Assembly: GCA_965234365.1 (NCBI GenBank)
Contig: OZ248345.1
Span: forward strand, 1,116,001-1,180,000
Direction of reading: 5' to 3'
Length of the DNA: 64,000 nucleotides
From: Planktophila grossartii
GTDB taxonomy: Bacteria > Actinomycetota > Actinomycetes > Nanopelagicales > Nanopelagicaceae
Shown here: piece after piece, positions 32,477 to 41,796 of the stretch
How the letters are laid out: every line of letters starts with the position of its first letter
How positions within the stretch are numbered: the first letter of the stretch is position 1
Notes under the pieces: model-generated
Seen by the model: only the letters and a program-made list of their open reading frames with translations
What the model was told of the DNA's origin: nothing
Database searches by the model: none
Translations under genes and position numbers: made by a program

Positions 32477-34315
32477 TTATTCGACGGTGACTGATTTAGC
32501 GAGATTTCGTGGCTGATCGACATCAGTTCCACGAGCTACTGCGATTTCGTAGGCAAATACTTGAAGTGGAACCGTGGCAAGAACTGGTTGGAATAAGGGT
32601 GATGCAACAGGAATGCGGATGATGTGTTCGGCACCGACAACTTCTGCACCCTCTGTCGCAATGACTACAACGCGAGCACCACGTGCTTTTACTTCCTGGA
32701 TATTGCTAAGCATCTTCTCATCGAGTGCGTGCTCATCTTTGGTAGGAAGAATTGCAATCACTGCAGTTCCTTCTTCAATCAGAGCGATAGGACCGTGCTT
32801 GAGCTCGCCACCTGCAAACCCTTCGGCATGGATATATGCGAGTTCTTTTAGTTTGAGAGCACCTTCAAGAGCCACCGGATATTCAATGCCACGACCCAAG
32901 AAGAGAACGGTGTTGTTCTTCACGAATTTACGAGTGAGTTCGCGAAGTGGCTCGATTGTTTCGAGAATTTGCTCGACCTGGCCTGGAAGTTCAAGCATCT
33001 CGTTGTAGAGGCTCTTTACCTGCGCATCGGTGAGCGTTCCACGCACCTGTGCGAGCTTGAGGCCGATGAGATAGACAGCAACGATTTGCGTGAGGAACGC
33101 CTTTGTAGATGCAACAGCGATTTCAGGTCCGGCATGTGTGTACAGCACAGCATCTGATTCGCGTGGAATTGTTGAAGAGTTTGTATTGCAGACTGCGAGA
33201 ACGCGAGCACCTGCTGCCTTTGCATGGCGCACTGCCATCAGTAGATCCATGGTTTCGCCTGATTGTGAGATAGCGATGACGAGTGAATCTTTATCAACGA
33301 TTGGATCGCGATAGCGGTACTCAGATGCGATTTCAACATCGACCGGTACCTTTGCCCACTTCTCGATCGCATACTTAGCAACCATTCCTGCGTGATACGC
33401 AGTTCCGCATGCGATTACGGAGATGCGCTTTATCTTCTTGATTTCTTCATCACTCATATGAAGCTCATCGAGCAGAACTTGGTTGTTATCGCTCAAGCGA
33501 CCAATCAACGTGTCAGCGATTGCCTTGGGTTGATCGAAAATCTCTTTGAGCATGAAGTGTGCAAATCCACCCTTTTGTGCAGCAGCTGCATCCCAGGTGA
33601 TTTCGTACTCTTTAAGCGGAAGTTCTTTGCCATCGAGGTCACAGATTGCAATGCCTTCAGGGCTAATGGTGACGACTTCATCCTGTCCAAGCTCTACGGC
33701 GCGCTTGGTGTAATCGATAAACGCTGCAACATCGGAAGCCAGGAAGTTCTCGCCATTGCCAAGACCTGCAACGAGTGGAGAGTTGCGGCGCACACCGACA
33801 ATTGTTTGAGGCGCATCTGCATGTATTGCAAGAAGAGTGAAAGAGCCACGAAGTCTCTTTACGGCAGCGCGCATAGCGGCTGTGAGATCGCCATTATGTT
33901 CTTTGCGAAGTTCAGAAAGTAGGTGAGCTACAGATTCGGTATCAGTTTCAGATTCGAAGGTATGTCCGCGCTTTTGGAGTTCTGCTTTGAGTTCTGAGTA
34001 ATTTTCGATGATGCCATTGTGAATAACGGCGAGCTTGCCCTCATTATCCAAATGTGGATGGGCATTGCGATCAGTTGGTCCACCGTGGGTTGCCCAACGC
34101 GTGTGTCCGATACCTGAATGAACAGTGGGGAGATTTGCTGGAAGTGCACCTTCAAGGTTGGCGAGCTTTCCTGCGCGCTTTTCTACAAAGAGTGATGTGC
34201 CGGTTCCGAGTGCGATACCTGCTGAGTCATAACCGCGGTATTCAAGTCGACGTAAGCCTTCGACAATGGGGGTAAATGCAGATTGTGGTCCTGTGTAACC
34301 CACGATTCCGCACAC
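32477..34315 (-). CDS. glmS: Glutamine-fructose-6-phosphate aminotransferase
   Basis: It makes glucosamine-6-phosphate, the first step to UDP-GlcNAc. Class II amidotransferase domain begins CGIVGY with Cys2 exposed after Met removal, then GHTRWATHGGPTDRNAHPH and HNGIIENY; two SIS domains follow (ISQSGETMDLL, SSTIPRESDAVLYTHAGPEIAVASTKAF), and the end is LAKSVTVE. 612 aa. Start codon GTG at 34313-34315. No glmS ribozyme is present: the spacer from glmM is 3 bp. Next gene upstream is glmM, acting on the product. Confidence 0.97.
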   Translation of the reverse strand: MCGIVGYTGPQSAFTPIVEGLRRLEYRGYDSAGIALGTGTSLFVEKRAGKLANLEGALPANLPTVHSGIGHTRWATHGGPTDRNAHPHLDNEGKLAVIHNGIIENYSELKAELQKRGHTFESETDTESVAHLLSELRKEHNGDLTAAMRAAVKRLRGSFTLLAIHADAPQTIVGVRRNSPLVAGLGNGENFLASDVAAFIDYTKRAVELGQDEVVTISPEGIAICDLDGKELPLKEYEITWDAAAAQKGGFAHFMLKEIFDQPKAIADTLIGRLSDNNQVLLDELHMSDEEIKKIKRISVIACGTAYHAGMVAKYAIEKWAKVPVDVEIASEYRYRDPIVDKDSLVIAISQSGETMDLLMAVRHAKAAGARVLAVCNTNSSTIPRESDAVLYTHAGPEIAVASTKAFLTQIVAVYLIGLKLAQVRGTLTDAQVKSLYNEMLELPGQVEQILETIEPLRELTRKFVKNNTVLFLGRGIEYPVALEGALKLKELAYIHAEGFAGGELKHGPIALIEEGTAVIAILPTKDEHALDEKMLSNIQEVKARGARVVVIATEGAEVVGAEHIIRIPVASPLFQPVLATVPLQVFAYEIAVARGTDVDQPRNLAKSVTVE

Positions 34316-34318
34316 GAA

Positions 34319-35683
34319 TTAGTTCCCCAGTTCTGCCTTAACAACAGCAGCAAGTGATGCTGCGATTTCTTGTGCAAGGTTATCACTCGAGGCTTCGACC
34401 ATCACTCTAATGAGCGGTTCAGTTCCTGAGGCGCGAAGAAGTACTCGGCCTGCATCGCCCAGAGTTGATTCAGCCTTTGCCACAGCATCTGTGATTGCCT
34501 TCGAAGTGCTGAGCTTCTCTTTAGCGACGTTAGGAACGTTTATCAAAACTTGAGGAAAGCGCTTCATCGTTGCTGCAAGATCCGCCAAAGTTTTCTTGGT
34601 GCGAACAACTTCTTGAGCTAATTGAAGAGCGGTAAGGATTCCATCACCGGTATTTGCGAACTCGCGCATAATCAGGTGACCAGATTGTTCGCCACCCAAA
34701 GAGAAATCGCCTTCAAGCATCTTCTCGAGTACATAACGATCGCCGACAGCAGTTGTGATTACTTCTATTCCTGCTTCCTTCATCGCGTGCATAAAGCCAA
34801 GGTTGCTCATCACTGTGCCAACAATTGTGTTGGACTTGAGAGCGCCACGTTCTTTAAAACCGCGACCTAGAATTGTCATGATTGCATCGCCATCAATGAC
34901 GTTGCCTTGTGCATCTACTGCAAGACAACGATCCGCATCCCCATCGTGGGCAATTCCAAAGTCAGCACCTTCGGCTACTACGCGTGCCTGTAAATCCTCG
35001 AGGTGCGTAGATCCGCAATTTTCGTTGATATTCCATCCATCAGGTGAGTGGTGGATAGCAACAACTGTTGCACCTGCCTTTTCATATGCCTGTGGGCCAA
35101 CAACGGATGATGCGCCATTTGCGCAATCAACAACAATCTTTAAACCTTTGAGCGGAGTTGAAACTGAAGCGAGTAAGTGGTTGAGGTAGCGATCACTTGC
35201 TGTGGCATCGAAGGTAATGCGACCAACGCCGCGACCTGTAGGGCGTGTCCATGGCTCGCCCATGCGCTTTTCAATCGCCGCTTCGATGGCATCATCGAGT
35301 TTTCCGCCACCGCGTGAGAACAACTTAATTCCGTTATCAGGCATTGGGTTGTGAGATGCAGAGATCATGACGCCGAGGTCTGCACCAGATTCACCTACGA
35401 GATACGCAATCGCTGGAGTTGGTAGAACACCTACGCGATAAACATCGATACCTGCACTGGCAAGACCTGCAGCAACGGCTGCTTCTAGGAATTCACCGGA
35501 TGCGCGAGAGTCTTGACCGACGATTGCGCGAGGTCGCTTGCCCTTATTTGCCACATCTTTAGATAAGGATTGGGATTCGACGAGGATATGAGCTGCTGCT
35601 ACCGCGACATCGAGAGCTACTTCTGCTGTCAGATTTTCACTGTTGGCTAAAGCACGAATCCCGTCTGTTCCAAAGAGAGTCAT
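34319..35683 (-). CDS. glmM: Phosphoglucosamine mutase
   Basis: It converts glucosamine-6-phosphate to glucosamine-1-phosphate. N-terminus MTLFGTDGIRALAN, active-site serine loop ISASHNPMPDNGIKLF, metal loop HDGDADRCLAVD, sugar loop GGEQSGHLIM and phosphate loop RASGTEPLIRVMVE are all intact. The ATG at 35681-35683, preceded by AAAGGAG, gives 454 aa, the normal size; longer extension upstream reaches into rpsI and is not real. The rpsI-glmM neighbourhood is typical of actinobacteria. Confidence 0.97.
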   Translation of the reverse strand: MTLFGTDGIRALANSENLTAEVALDVAVAAAHILVESQSLSKDVANKGKRPRAIVGQDSRASGEFLEAAVAAGLASAGIDVYRVGVLPTPAIAYLVGESGADLGVMISASHNPMPDNGIKLFSRGGGKLDDAIEAAIEKRMGEPWTRPTGRGVGRITFDATASDRYLNHLLASVSTPLKGLKIVVDCANGASSVVGPQAYEKAGATVVAIHHSPDGWNINENCGSTHLEDLQARVVAEGADFGIAHDGDADRCLAVDAQGNVIDGDAIMTILGRGFKERGALKSNTIVGTVMSNLGFMHAMKEAGIEVITTAVGDRYVLEKMLEGDFSLGGEQSGHLIMREFANTGDGILTALQLAQEVVRTKKTLADLAATMKRFPQVLINVPNVAKEKLSTSKAITDAVAKAESTLGDAGRVLLRASGTEPLIRVMVEASSDNLAQEIAASLAAVVKAELGN

Positions 35684-35726
35684 CAGAACTCCTTTGCAAC
35701 AAACGGGATATCGAGAATAAAAAGAA

Positions 35727-36212
35727 TTAACGCTTTGAGTACTGTGAACGCTTACGCGCCTTCTTAAGGCCGTACTTCTTACGTTCGATAACGCGTGCAT
35801 CGCGCTTGAGGAAGCCAGCCTTCTTAAGAGCTGGACGGTTTGCCTCAACGTCGATCTCGTTCAGTGAACGAGCTACGCCGAGACGAAGTGCGCCAGCCTG
35901 ACCTGAAACTCCACCACCGTTGATGCGTGCAAATACATCGTATGTATTTTCAGCGCCTACAGTGCGGAATGGTTCAGAGACGAGTTGCTGGTGAACCTTA
36001 TTTGGGAAATACGCTTCGAGTGTCTTGCCGTTAACAACCCAACGACCTGTACCTGGTACGAGACGAACGCGAGCAACTGCTTCCTTACGGCGACCTGTAC
36101 CAGCACCTGGTGCCGTGATTGCCTTGCGGTTAGTTGCAGCTGCAGGAGTTGAAGAAGAGTAAGAAGTTGGTGTCTCTGTCTCGTCTAGCTCGTTGAAAGT
36201 TGTATCTGACAT
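35727..36212 (-). CDS. rpsI: 30S ribosomal protein S9
   Basis: A small-subunit head protein whose C-terminal tail reaches the P-site tRNA: the end KKARKRSQYSKR carries the conserved basic SKR tail. The core begins GTGRRKEAVARVRLVPGTG. 161 aa, about 30 longer than E. coli S9 through an N-terminal Thr/Ser/Ala-rich acidic extension (1-30). It follows rplM after 14 bp in the usual pair. Confidence 0.97.
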   Translation of the reverse strand: MSDTTFNELDETETPTSYSSSTPAAATNRKAITAPGAGTGRRKEAVARVRLVPGTGRWVVNGKTLEAYFPNKVHQQLVSEPFRTVGAENTYDVFARINGGGVSGQAGALRLGVARSLNEIDVEANRPALKKAGFLKRDARVIERKKYGLKKARKRSQYSKR

Positions 36213-36226
36213 ATCTTCTTTATCCC

Positions 36227-36679
36227 TTACTTAGCGATCTGTGAAACTTGAGTGAATACATATGGTGTTGGTGCCTGTGCAGCATGTGGATGCTCTGGAC
36301 CTGCGTAAACCTTGAGCTTTGATGCAACCTGTGCGCCAAGACGGTTCTTAGGAAGCATTCCCTTGATCGCCTTTTCTACTGCACGTGTTGGGTGCTTCTC
36401 GATGAGTTCGCCGTACACAGTCGATGTAAGACCGCCTGGGAAACCTGAGTGGTGGTGTGCAAACTTTGTAAGCGCCTTGTTGCCAGAGAGTGCGATCTTT
36501 TCTGCATTGATGATGATGACGAAGTCACCCATATCCATGTGTGGCGCGAATGTTGCCTTGTGCTTACCGCGAAGAAGAACTGCAGCATGAGTTGCAAGAC
36601 GACCGAGCACAACATCTTGTGCATCGATGACGTGCCACTTACGGACGACGTCTCCTGCCTTAGGGCTATATGTACGCAT
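36227..36679 (-). CDS. rplM: 50S ribosomal protein L13
   Basis: An early-assembly large-subunit protein, 150 aa. Seen: RKWHVIDAQDVVLGRLATHAAVLLRGKHK, DMGDFVIIINAEKIALSG, and MLPKNRLGAQVASKLKVYAGPEHPHAAQ. First gene of an rplM-rpsI unit with its own promoter in the 142-bp space upstream. Confidence 0.98.
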   Translation of the reverse strand: MRTYSPKAGDVVRKWHVIDAQDVVLGRLATHAAVLLRGKHKATFAPHMDMGDFVIIINAEKIALSGNKALTKFAHHHSGFPGGLTSTVYGELIEKHPTRAVEKAIKGMLPKNRLGAQVASKLKVYAGPEHPHAAQAPTPYVFTQVSQIAK

Positions 36680-36726
36680 GCTTTATTACCTTCTTCTTTT
36701 CAGTTGAGCTTTGGGACTTACGTGTA

Positions 36727-36792
36727 GCGCCTCGCTGGCGCAGGAGGGGAACTTTACCTTTCATGCGGGGGGTGGGTCAAAATGGCCCAAAA
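36727..36792 (-). promoter_or_regulatory. rplM-rpsI promoter and leader hairpin
   Basis: Minus strand: GGGCCATTTTGACC contains the -35 TTGACC (36775-36780); 18 bp later comes TAAAGT (36751-36756) as -10. The leader then carries a hairpin GCGCC-AGCGA-GGCGC (36727-36741). The GGGCC[A/G]TTTTGACC block recurs before rpsL at 63949-63962. Part of the 36680-36821 spacer also could form a weak GGCCC/GGGCC stem ending the ABC-F gene. Confidence 0.6.
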
Positions 36793-36821
36793 GCCCCGCA
36801 TAGACCAGGGCCTAGAAATCC

Positions 36822-38423
36822 CTAAAAATCAAAGACCGGTTCTGGGGACTCATAGACCTGGCCATCGGCCCCAAAGACCAAGAATCGGTTAAATCCACGG
36901 GTGAACCAGCGGTCGTGGGTCACCGATAAAACAGTGCCCTCATATTGATCGAGTGCATGTTCGAGCGATTCTGCGCTCGCCAAATCTAAGTTATCTGTTG
37001 GTTCATCAAGGAGAAGAAGGGTTGAACCGGAAAGTTCGAGTAGCAAGATCTGGAAGCGCGCTTGTTGTCCACCAGAAAGTGATGTGAACTTCTGCTCAGC
37101 TTGTTTATCAATCTCGTATTTACGCAAGACGCTCTTTGCCGGCCCAAGCTGCAACGAATAGGTCTCCCAGAGAATTTCCAGCAAAGTTTTACCTTCGAAC
37201 TCCGGATGCGAGTGAGTCTGCGCGAAGTAACCGATCTCAACGCGTGCACCAACTTTGAAGTTACCGGCATATTTCACAGTTGGATCTCCAGAGATCATGC
37301 GGAAGAAGTGAGACTTACCAGTTCCGTTCTTACCGAGCACTGCAATGCGGTCGCCGAAGAAGACTTCGAAGTTAAATGGTTCGGTTAGGTTTGCAATTGC
37401 TACATTTTCAAAGGTCAGCGCACGTAGACCTGTGCGACCTCCACGTAAGCCGACCTTTACATCTTGTTCAACAGGTGGGGCTTCTGGAGCACCCGCTTCT
37501 TCAAATTTACGAAGACGTGTCTGCATCGCATGATATTTATTTGCCATATCTGGCGAGCTTGCAGCTTGCACCTGCAATGTGCGTACTAGATCTATGAGGC
37601 GCTGATGCTCTTGCTCCCAGCGAAGAAGCAACTCTGCAAAACGTTCGTTACGGGCCTTGCGCGCTTCATGCCAGGTATCGAACTTTGCGCCATGAACCCA
37701 TGCGGTATTTCCATTAACACCTTGTTCGAGCGCCACAATACGAGTTGCTGTGTTCTGCAAGAGTTCACGATCGTGGCTTACAAAGAGAACAGATTTCTTT
37801 GTCTCAGATACAACTTTCTCAAGCCATCGCTTTGAAGGAACATCGAGGTAGTTATCTGGCTCATCAAGAAGCAGAACTTCTTCAGGACCTTCAAGCAATG
37901 CGCGCAGAACCAACTTCTTCTGCTCTCCCCCAGACAAGGTATTTACCTTGCGCTCTGCAACTTCATCAAATGATTTACCAAGCATCTCGGTGCAACATTT
38001 ATCCCAGATAACTTCGAAGTCATAGCCACCGCAATCGCCCCAATCGATAATCGCTTGGGCATAGGACATCTGGCTCTTTTCAGAACCATCTTCATTCATA
38101 GTCTTTTCAGTCTCAATAATCTTCGCTGCAGCATCGCGGATACGAACTGGTGCTACCGAAATCAGAATTTCGCGCACTGTTGTTTCATCTCGAACTGAGC
38201 CGATGAACTGGCGCATGACGCCAAGGCCGCCTGTAATTGCAACGCTCCCTTGATCAGGAGAAATATCTCCGCAGATCATGCGAATAAGTGTTGTCTTACC
38301 TGAACCGTTGGGACCAATAAGTGCAACCTTTGCACCATCGCCTACACGGAATGAGACATCGTTCAGTAAGACGCGACCATCGGATAGCGAATACTCAACA
38401 GCAGAGACATCGATATGTCCCAC
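36822..38423 (-). CDS. ABC-F family ATPase (ribosome-associated)
   Basis: A 533-aa soluble protein with two ABC cassettes and no membrane segments. First: Walker A GPNGSGKTTLI, signature LSGGEQKKLVLRAL, Walker B LLLDEPDNYLD. Second: GKNGTGKSHFF, LSGGQQARFQILL, LLLDEPTDNLD. Between them lies a charged linker (around 240-320) of the P-site tRNA interaction motif type. ABC-F proteins relieve stalled ribosomes or give resistance to ribosome drugs; which one applies here is not visible. Start GTG at 38421-38423 shares a base with the truA stop. Confidence 0.9.
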   Translation of the reverse strand: MGHIDVSAVEYSLSDGRVLLNDVSFRVGDGAKVALIGPNGSGKTTLIRMICGDISPDQGSVAITGGLGVMRQFIGSVRDETTVREILISVAPVRIRDAAAKIIETEKTMNEDGSEKSQMSYAQAIIDWGDCGGYDFEVIWDKCCTEMLGKSFDEVAERKVNTLSGGEQKKLVLRALLEGPEEVLLLDEPDNYLDVPSKRWLEKVVSETKKSVLFVSHDRELLQNTATRIVALEQGVNGNTAWVHGAKFDTWHEARKARNERFAELLLRWEQEHQRLIDLVRTLQVQAASSPDMANKYHAMQTRLRKFEEAGAPEAPPVEQDVKVGLRGGRTGLRALTFENVAIANLTEPFNFEVFFGDRIAVLGKNGTGKSHFFRMISGDPTVKYAGNFKVGARVEIGYFAQTHSHPEFEGKTLLEILWETYSLQLGPAKSVLRKYEIDKQAEQKFTSLSGGQQARFQILLLELSGSTLLLLDEPTDNLDLASAESLEHALDQYEGTVLSVTHDRWFTRGFNRFLVFGADGQVYESPEPVFDF

Positions 38424-39271
38424 TAGTCGCTGCCATCTCTCTTGCCGATGGTGACCTTTGCGCGTTCCAGAAGTTGATCATTGGTTGGGTAATCCACGCG
38501 ATAGAGGCTTAAGCCGCGCGCAGGAAAGACGAGTGAATCTGAGACGCGCTCTTTATTGGCGAGTAGTTCTGCCATCCAACTTGGGTCTTTGCGTCCATCG
38601 GCAACGCAGACAACTGCGCCCACAAGGTTTCGAACCATTGAATAACAGAAGGCATCGGCGACAACATCGGCAACGAGCAAGCCATCTTCAGTGCGCTTCC
38701 ACTCGTACTTTTCGAGAGAGCGAATAGTTGTTCCACCTTGACGGAATTTACAGAAGGCCGCGAAATCATGGTGGCCGATAACGAGTTTGCTCGCTTCATT
38801 CATTCGATCAACGTCTAGTGGGCGGTACCAAGAAGCTACGTCATAGCGAGAAAGTGGAGGAATTACATCGTTGTTGTCGATGATTTTGTACACGTAGTAG
38901 CGACGTAGGGCAGAAAAACGTGCGTGGAATCCTTCTGGTGCATCGGTGATATTCATGATGCGTACATCTTCATCGAGGATGCGATTGAGCTTGTATCTGA
39001 AATCTATATAGGTGAGATCGCCGGCAAACATCGCATCAGGCAGATCAACGTGGATAACCTGCCCAGTTGCGTGAACCCCTGCATCAGTTCGTCCGGCCAC
39101 AATCGAGTTGGTATCTACTCGCGAGATGCGCGAGATGGCTTCTTCAACGAGATCTTGGATCGTGCGACGGTCAGGTTGTGCGCCCCAGCCATAGAAATTG
39201 GTGCCGTCGTAGGCGATATCGATCCTTAAACGACGAAACCCACTCTCAGGAAAGAGAGTGGGCTGCGCCAT
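38423..39271 (-). CDS. truA: tRNA pseudouridine(38-40) synthase
   Basis: It isomerises uridines 38-40 in tRNA anticodon arms. The catalytic Asp63 lies in AGRTDAGVHATGQV; LRIDIAYDGTNFYGWGAQP opens the core and FCYSMVRNLVGAVVCVADGR is the C-terminal signature. 282 aa. It lies 18 bp after rplQ, the usual place. The first codons (about 4-12) contain a perfect 9-bp inverted repeat, see the terminator entry. No Shine-Dalgarno precedes the ATG. Confidence 0.96.
   Translation of the reverse strand: MAQPTLFPESGFRRLRIDIAYDGTNFYGWGAQPDRRTIQDLVEEAISRISRVDTNSIVAGRTDAGVHATGQVIHVDLPDAMFAGDLTYIDFRYKLNRILDEDVRIMNITDAPEGFHARFSALRRYYVYKIIDNNDVIPPLSRYDVASWYRPLDVDRMNEASKLVIGHHDFAAFCKFRQGGTTIRSLEKYEWKRTEDGLLVADVVADAFCYSMVRNLVGAVVCVADGRKDPSWMAELLANKERVSDSLVFPARGLSLYRVDYPTNDQLLERAKVTIGKRDGSD
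39239..39262 (-). terminator. Terminator-like hairpin inside the 5' end of truA
   Basis: Minus strand CCCACTCTC-TTTCCT-GAGAGTGGG is a perfect 9-bp stem followed by TTTCGTCGTTT. It starts 28 bp after the rplQ stop, so it could end or weaken the rpoA-rplQ message, although it lies in truA coding sequence. Confidence 0.6.
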
Positions 39272-39289
39272 CGTAAGAGTTACTTAGTT

Positions 39290-39649
39290 TTACTTATCTG
39301 TTACGAGTTCGATCACTGCCATAGGAGCGTTGTCGCCCTTACGTGGACCGATCTTTGTAATTCGTGTGTATCCACCTTCGCGGTTAGCGAATGTAGGTGC
39401 GATAACTGTGAAGAGCTGATGAACAACGCTCTTGTTAGCGATACGCGCCATTACTTCACGACGAGCAGGTAGGTCGCCCTTCTTACCGAAGGTGATCAAC
39501 TTTTCAGCGAGTGGACGAAGACGCTTCGCCTTTGCTTCTGTAGTTGTGATCTTTCCGTGCTCGAACAACTGCTCAGCAAGAGTACGAAGAATCAAGCGCT
39601 CGTGTGATGGGCCTGAACCCAAACGTGGGCCTTTAGTTGGCTTTGGCAT
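39290..39649 (-). CDS. rplQ: 50S ribosomal protein L17
   Basis: A large-subunit protein near the tunnel exit, 119 aa. The start MPKPTKGPRLGSGPSHERLILR and AEQLFEHGKITTTEAKAKRLRPLAEKLIT are diagnostic; the end is GDNAPMAVIELV. It follows rpoA by 11 bp and is the last ribosomal gene of the alpha operon. Confidence 0.98.
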   Translation of the reverse strand: MPKPTKGPRLGSGPSHERLILRTLAEQLFEHGKITTTEAKAKRLRPLAEKLITFGKKGDLPARREVMARIANKSVVHQLFTVIAPTFANREGGYTRITKIGPRKGDNAPMAVIELVTDK

Positions 39650-39660
39650 TGTCTTCTCCC

Positions 39661-40671
39661 TTATGCCTGATCTGCGTCAGCGAAGTCTTCATCTGACACG
39701 TTGTAGTTCTGGTGTTGTGATGGATCGAAGCCTGCTGGGCTGTCCTTGAGAGACATTCCCATTGATACAAGCTTCGCCTTGATCTCGTCGATTGACTTTG
39801 ATCCAAAGTTACGGATGTCGAGTAGGTCAGCCTCTGAACGGTTGACGAGCTCTCCAACTGTGTGAATGCCTTCGCGCTTCAAGCAGTTGTATGAACGAAC
39901 TGTGAGATCGAGATCTTCGATTGGAAGAGCAAGATCGGCAGCAAGAGCAGCATCCATAACAGATGGCCCCATCTCGATACCTTCAGCATCAAGATTGAGT
40001 TCGCGTGCAAGACCGAAGAGTTCAACAAGTGTCTTACCAGCTGATGCAACAGCATCGCGTGGCTTCATTGATGGCTTTGTTTCGACATCAACAACAAGAC
40101 GATCGAAGTCTGTGCGCTGTTCAACGCGAGTTGCTTCAACCTTGTATGTAACCTTCAAAACTGGTGAATAGATTGAGTCAACAGGAATGCGACCAATCTC
40201 TGCTCCAGCTTGCTTGTTCTGTACGGCTGTGACGTAGCCACGACCGCGCTCGACAGTAAGTTCGATTTCGAGGTTTGCCTTGCCGTTAAGTGTTGCGATG
40301 TGGAGTTCAGGATTGTGAACTTCTACACCACTTGGAACAGCAATATCAGCACCTGTGACAGCGCCTGCACCTGACTTGCGGATGTAGATAACTGAAGGCT
40401 CATCGTTATCGCTTGAAAGAACAAGGTTCTTAATGTTCAAGACGATATCTGTGAGGTCTTCCTTTACACCTTCAAGTGTTGTGAACTCGTGGAGAGCTCC
40501 GGCAACGCGAATGCTTGTCACTGCTGCACCTGGAATAGATGAAAGCAATGTACGGCGCATTGAGTTGCCGAGTGTGTAGCCGAAACCTGGCTCAAGCGGT
40601 TCAATGATGAAACGTGAGCGGTTCTCGGAAATTACTTCTTCGCTAAGCGTTGGGCGTTGTGCAATTAGCAC
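39661..40671 (-). CDS. rpoA: DNA-directed RNA polymerase alpha subunit
   Basis: 336 aa. The N-terminal assembly domain has FIIEPLEPGFGYTLGNSMRRTLLSSIPGAAVTS; the C-terminal domain (from about 245, PIEDLDLTVRSYNCLKREGIHTVGEL) binds UP elements and activators. The start codon is GTG at 40669-40671 ((M)LIAQRPTLSEE). Order rpsM-rpsK-rpsD-rpoA-rplQ is the standard alpha operon. Confidence 0.98.
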   Translation of the reverse strand: MLIAQRPTLSEEVISENRSRFIIEPLEPGFGYTLGNSMRRTLLSSIPGAAVTSIRVAGALHEFTTLEGVKEDLTDIVLNIKNLVLSSDNDEPSVIYIRKSGAGAVTGADIAVPSGVEVHNPELHIATLNGKANLEIELTVERGRGYVTAVQNKQAGAEIGRIPVDSIYSPVLKVTYKVEATRVEQRTDFDRLVVDVETKPSMKPRDAVASAGKTLVELFGLARELNLDAEGIEMGPSVMDAALAADLALPIEDLDLTVRSYNCLKREGIHTVGELVNRSEADLLDIRNFGSKSIDEIKAKLVSMGMSLKDSPAGFDPSQHQNYNVSDEDFADADQA

Positions 40672-40733
40672 TGTTGCTCCTCTTTCTTCTCGCGGAAATC
40701 CACTATTTGATTTCCTCTAGGGGTTAGAAAAAA

Positions 40734-41360
40734 TTACTTGCTGTAGAGCTCAACAATGAGCTGTTCTTGAACCTGTGTATCGATCACTGATCGAGCAGGT
40801 ACGCCGTGGATGATGATGCGCATCTGTGATGCAACAACTTCCATCCACGCTGGAACAGACTTCTCACCGAACTCTGCGCTTGCGACGATAAATGGTGTGA
40901 GGTCGTGTGACTTTGGAAGAACATCGATGATGTCCATTGGAGAGACACGGAATGAAGGAATGTTTACCTTCTTACCATTTACAACGAAGTGACCGTGGCG
41001 AACCAACTGGCGTGCCATGTCACGTGACTTTGCAAAGCCTGCGCGGAATACAACGTTGTCGAGACGTGTCTCAAGGATGACGAGAAGGTTTTCACCAGTC
41101 TTGCCCTGCTTGCGGTTTGCCTCTTCGTAGTAACCACGGAACTGCTTCTCGAGAACACCGTAGATACGTGCGCACTTCTGCTTTTCACGCATCTGCAATA
41201 GGTATTCAGATTCCTTTGAACGGCCACGGCCGTGCTGTCCTGGTGGATAAGGACGTGATTCGATCGGACACTTTGGTCCATCGCACTTTGAGCCCTTGAG
41301 GAAGAGCTTTACTTTTTCGCGACGGCAACGCTTGCAGTCTGCTCCGGTATAACGAGCCAT
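40734..41360 (-). CDS. rpsD: 30S ribosomal protein S4 (zinc-binding form)
   Basis: A primary 16S rRNA binder, 208 aa. The N-terminus CKRCRREK...KCDGPKC has four cysteines (Cys9, Cys12, Cys26, Cys31), the zinc-binding C+ form. The S4 RNA-binding domain lies at about 98-160 (RLDNVVFRAGFAKSRDMARQLVRHGHF). In enteric bacteria S4 represses its own alpha operon; the structured leader before rpsM may be its target here. Confidence 0.97.
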   Translation of the reverse strand: MARYTGADCKRCRREKVKLFLKGSKCDGPKCPIESRPYPPGQHGRGRSKESEYLLQMREKQKCARIYGVLEKQFRGYYEEANRKQGKTGENLLVILETRLDNVVFRAGFAKSRDMARQLVRHGHFVVNGKKVNIPSFRVSPMDIIDVLPKSHDLTPFIVASAEFGEKSVPAWMEVVASQMRIIIHGVPARSVIDTQVQEQLIVELYSK

Positions 41361-41376
41361 TTATTCTCTTCCTTCC

Positions 41377-41796
41377 TTAAACTCGACGAGGTTTCGGTGG
41401 GCGGCAGCCATTGTGTGGAGCTGGAGTTGTATCTGAGATAGCTCCAACTTCTAGGCCTGCTGCTTGCAATGAACGGATTGCAGTTTCGCGTCCGGAACCA
41501 GGTCCCTTTACGAATACATCTACCTTCTTGAGGCCGTGCTCCTGTGCGCGACGAGCTGCTGCTTCTGCTGCAAGCTGTGCGGCGAATGGAGTCGACTTAC
41601 GTGAGCCCTTGAAACCTACTTGGCCAGATGATGCCCAAGAGATAACAGCGCCTGTTGGATCTGTAATAGAGATGATTGTGTTGTTGAAGGTTGACTTGAT
41701 GAAAGCCTTACCTACTGCAACGTTCTTCTTCTCTTTCTTACGAAGCTTTACCTTGCCCTTTGTTGCGGCAGCGGACTTTGATTTAGGAGCGGCCAT
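41377..41796 (-). CDS. rpsK: 30S ribosomal protein S11
   Basis: A platform protein near the E site, 139 aa. Core AFIKSTFNNTIISITDPTGAVISWASSGQVGFKGSRKSTPFAAQ and the end HNGCRPPKPRRV are highly conserved; a Lys-rich N-terminal stretch (1-28) is typical for actinobacteria. Its ATG shares a base with the rpsM stop (TAATG). Confidence 0.98.
   Translation of the reverse strand: MAAPKSKSAAATKGKVKLRKKEKKNVAVGKAFIKSTFNNTIISITDPTGAVISWASSGQVGFKGSRKSTPFAAQLAAEAAARRAQEHGLKKVDVFVKGPGSGRETAIRSLQAAGLEVGAISDTTPAPHNGCRPPKPRRV

Noticed and set aside
34316..34318. glmS ribozyme or riboswitch before glmS
   Set aside because: Only 3 bp lie between glmM and glmS, too short for any such RNA.
35684..35848. Longer N-terminal extension of glmM
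   Set aside because: It would overlap rpsI by more than 120 bp and precede the invariant MTLFGTDGIRA start, which has its own AAAGGAG.
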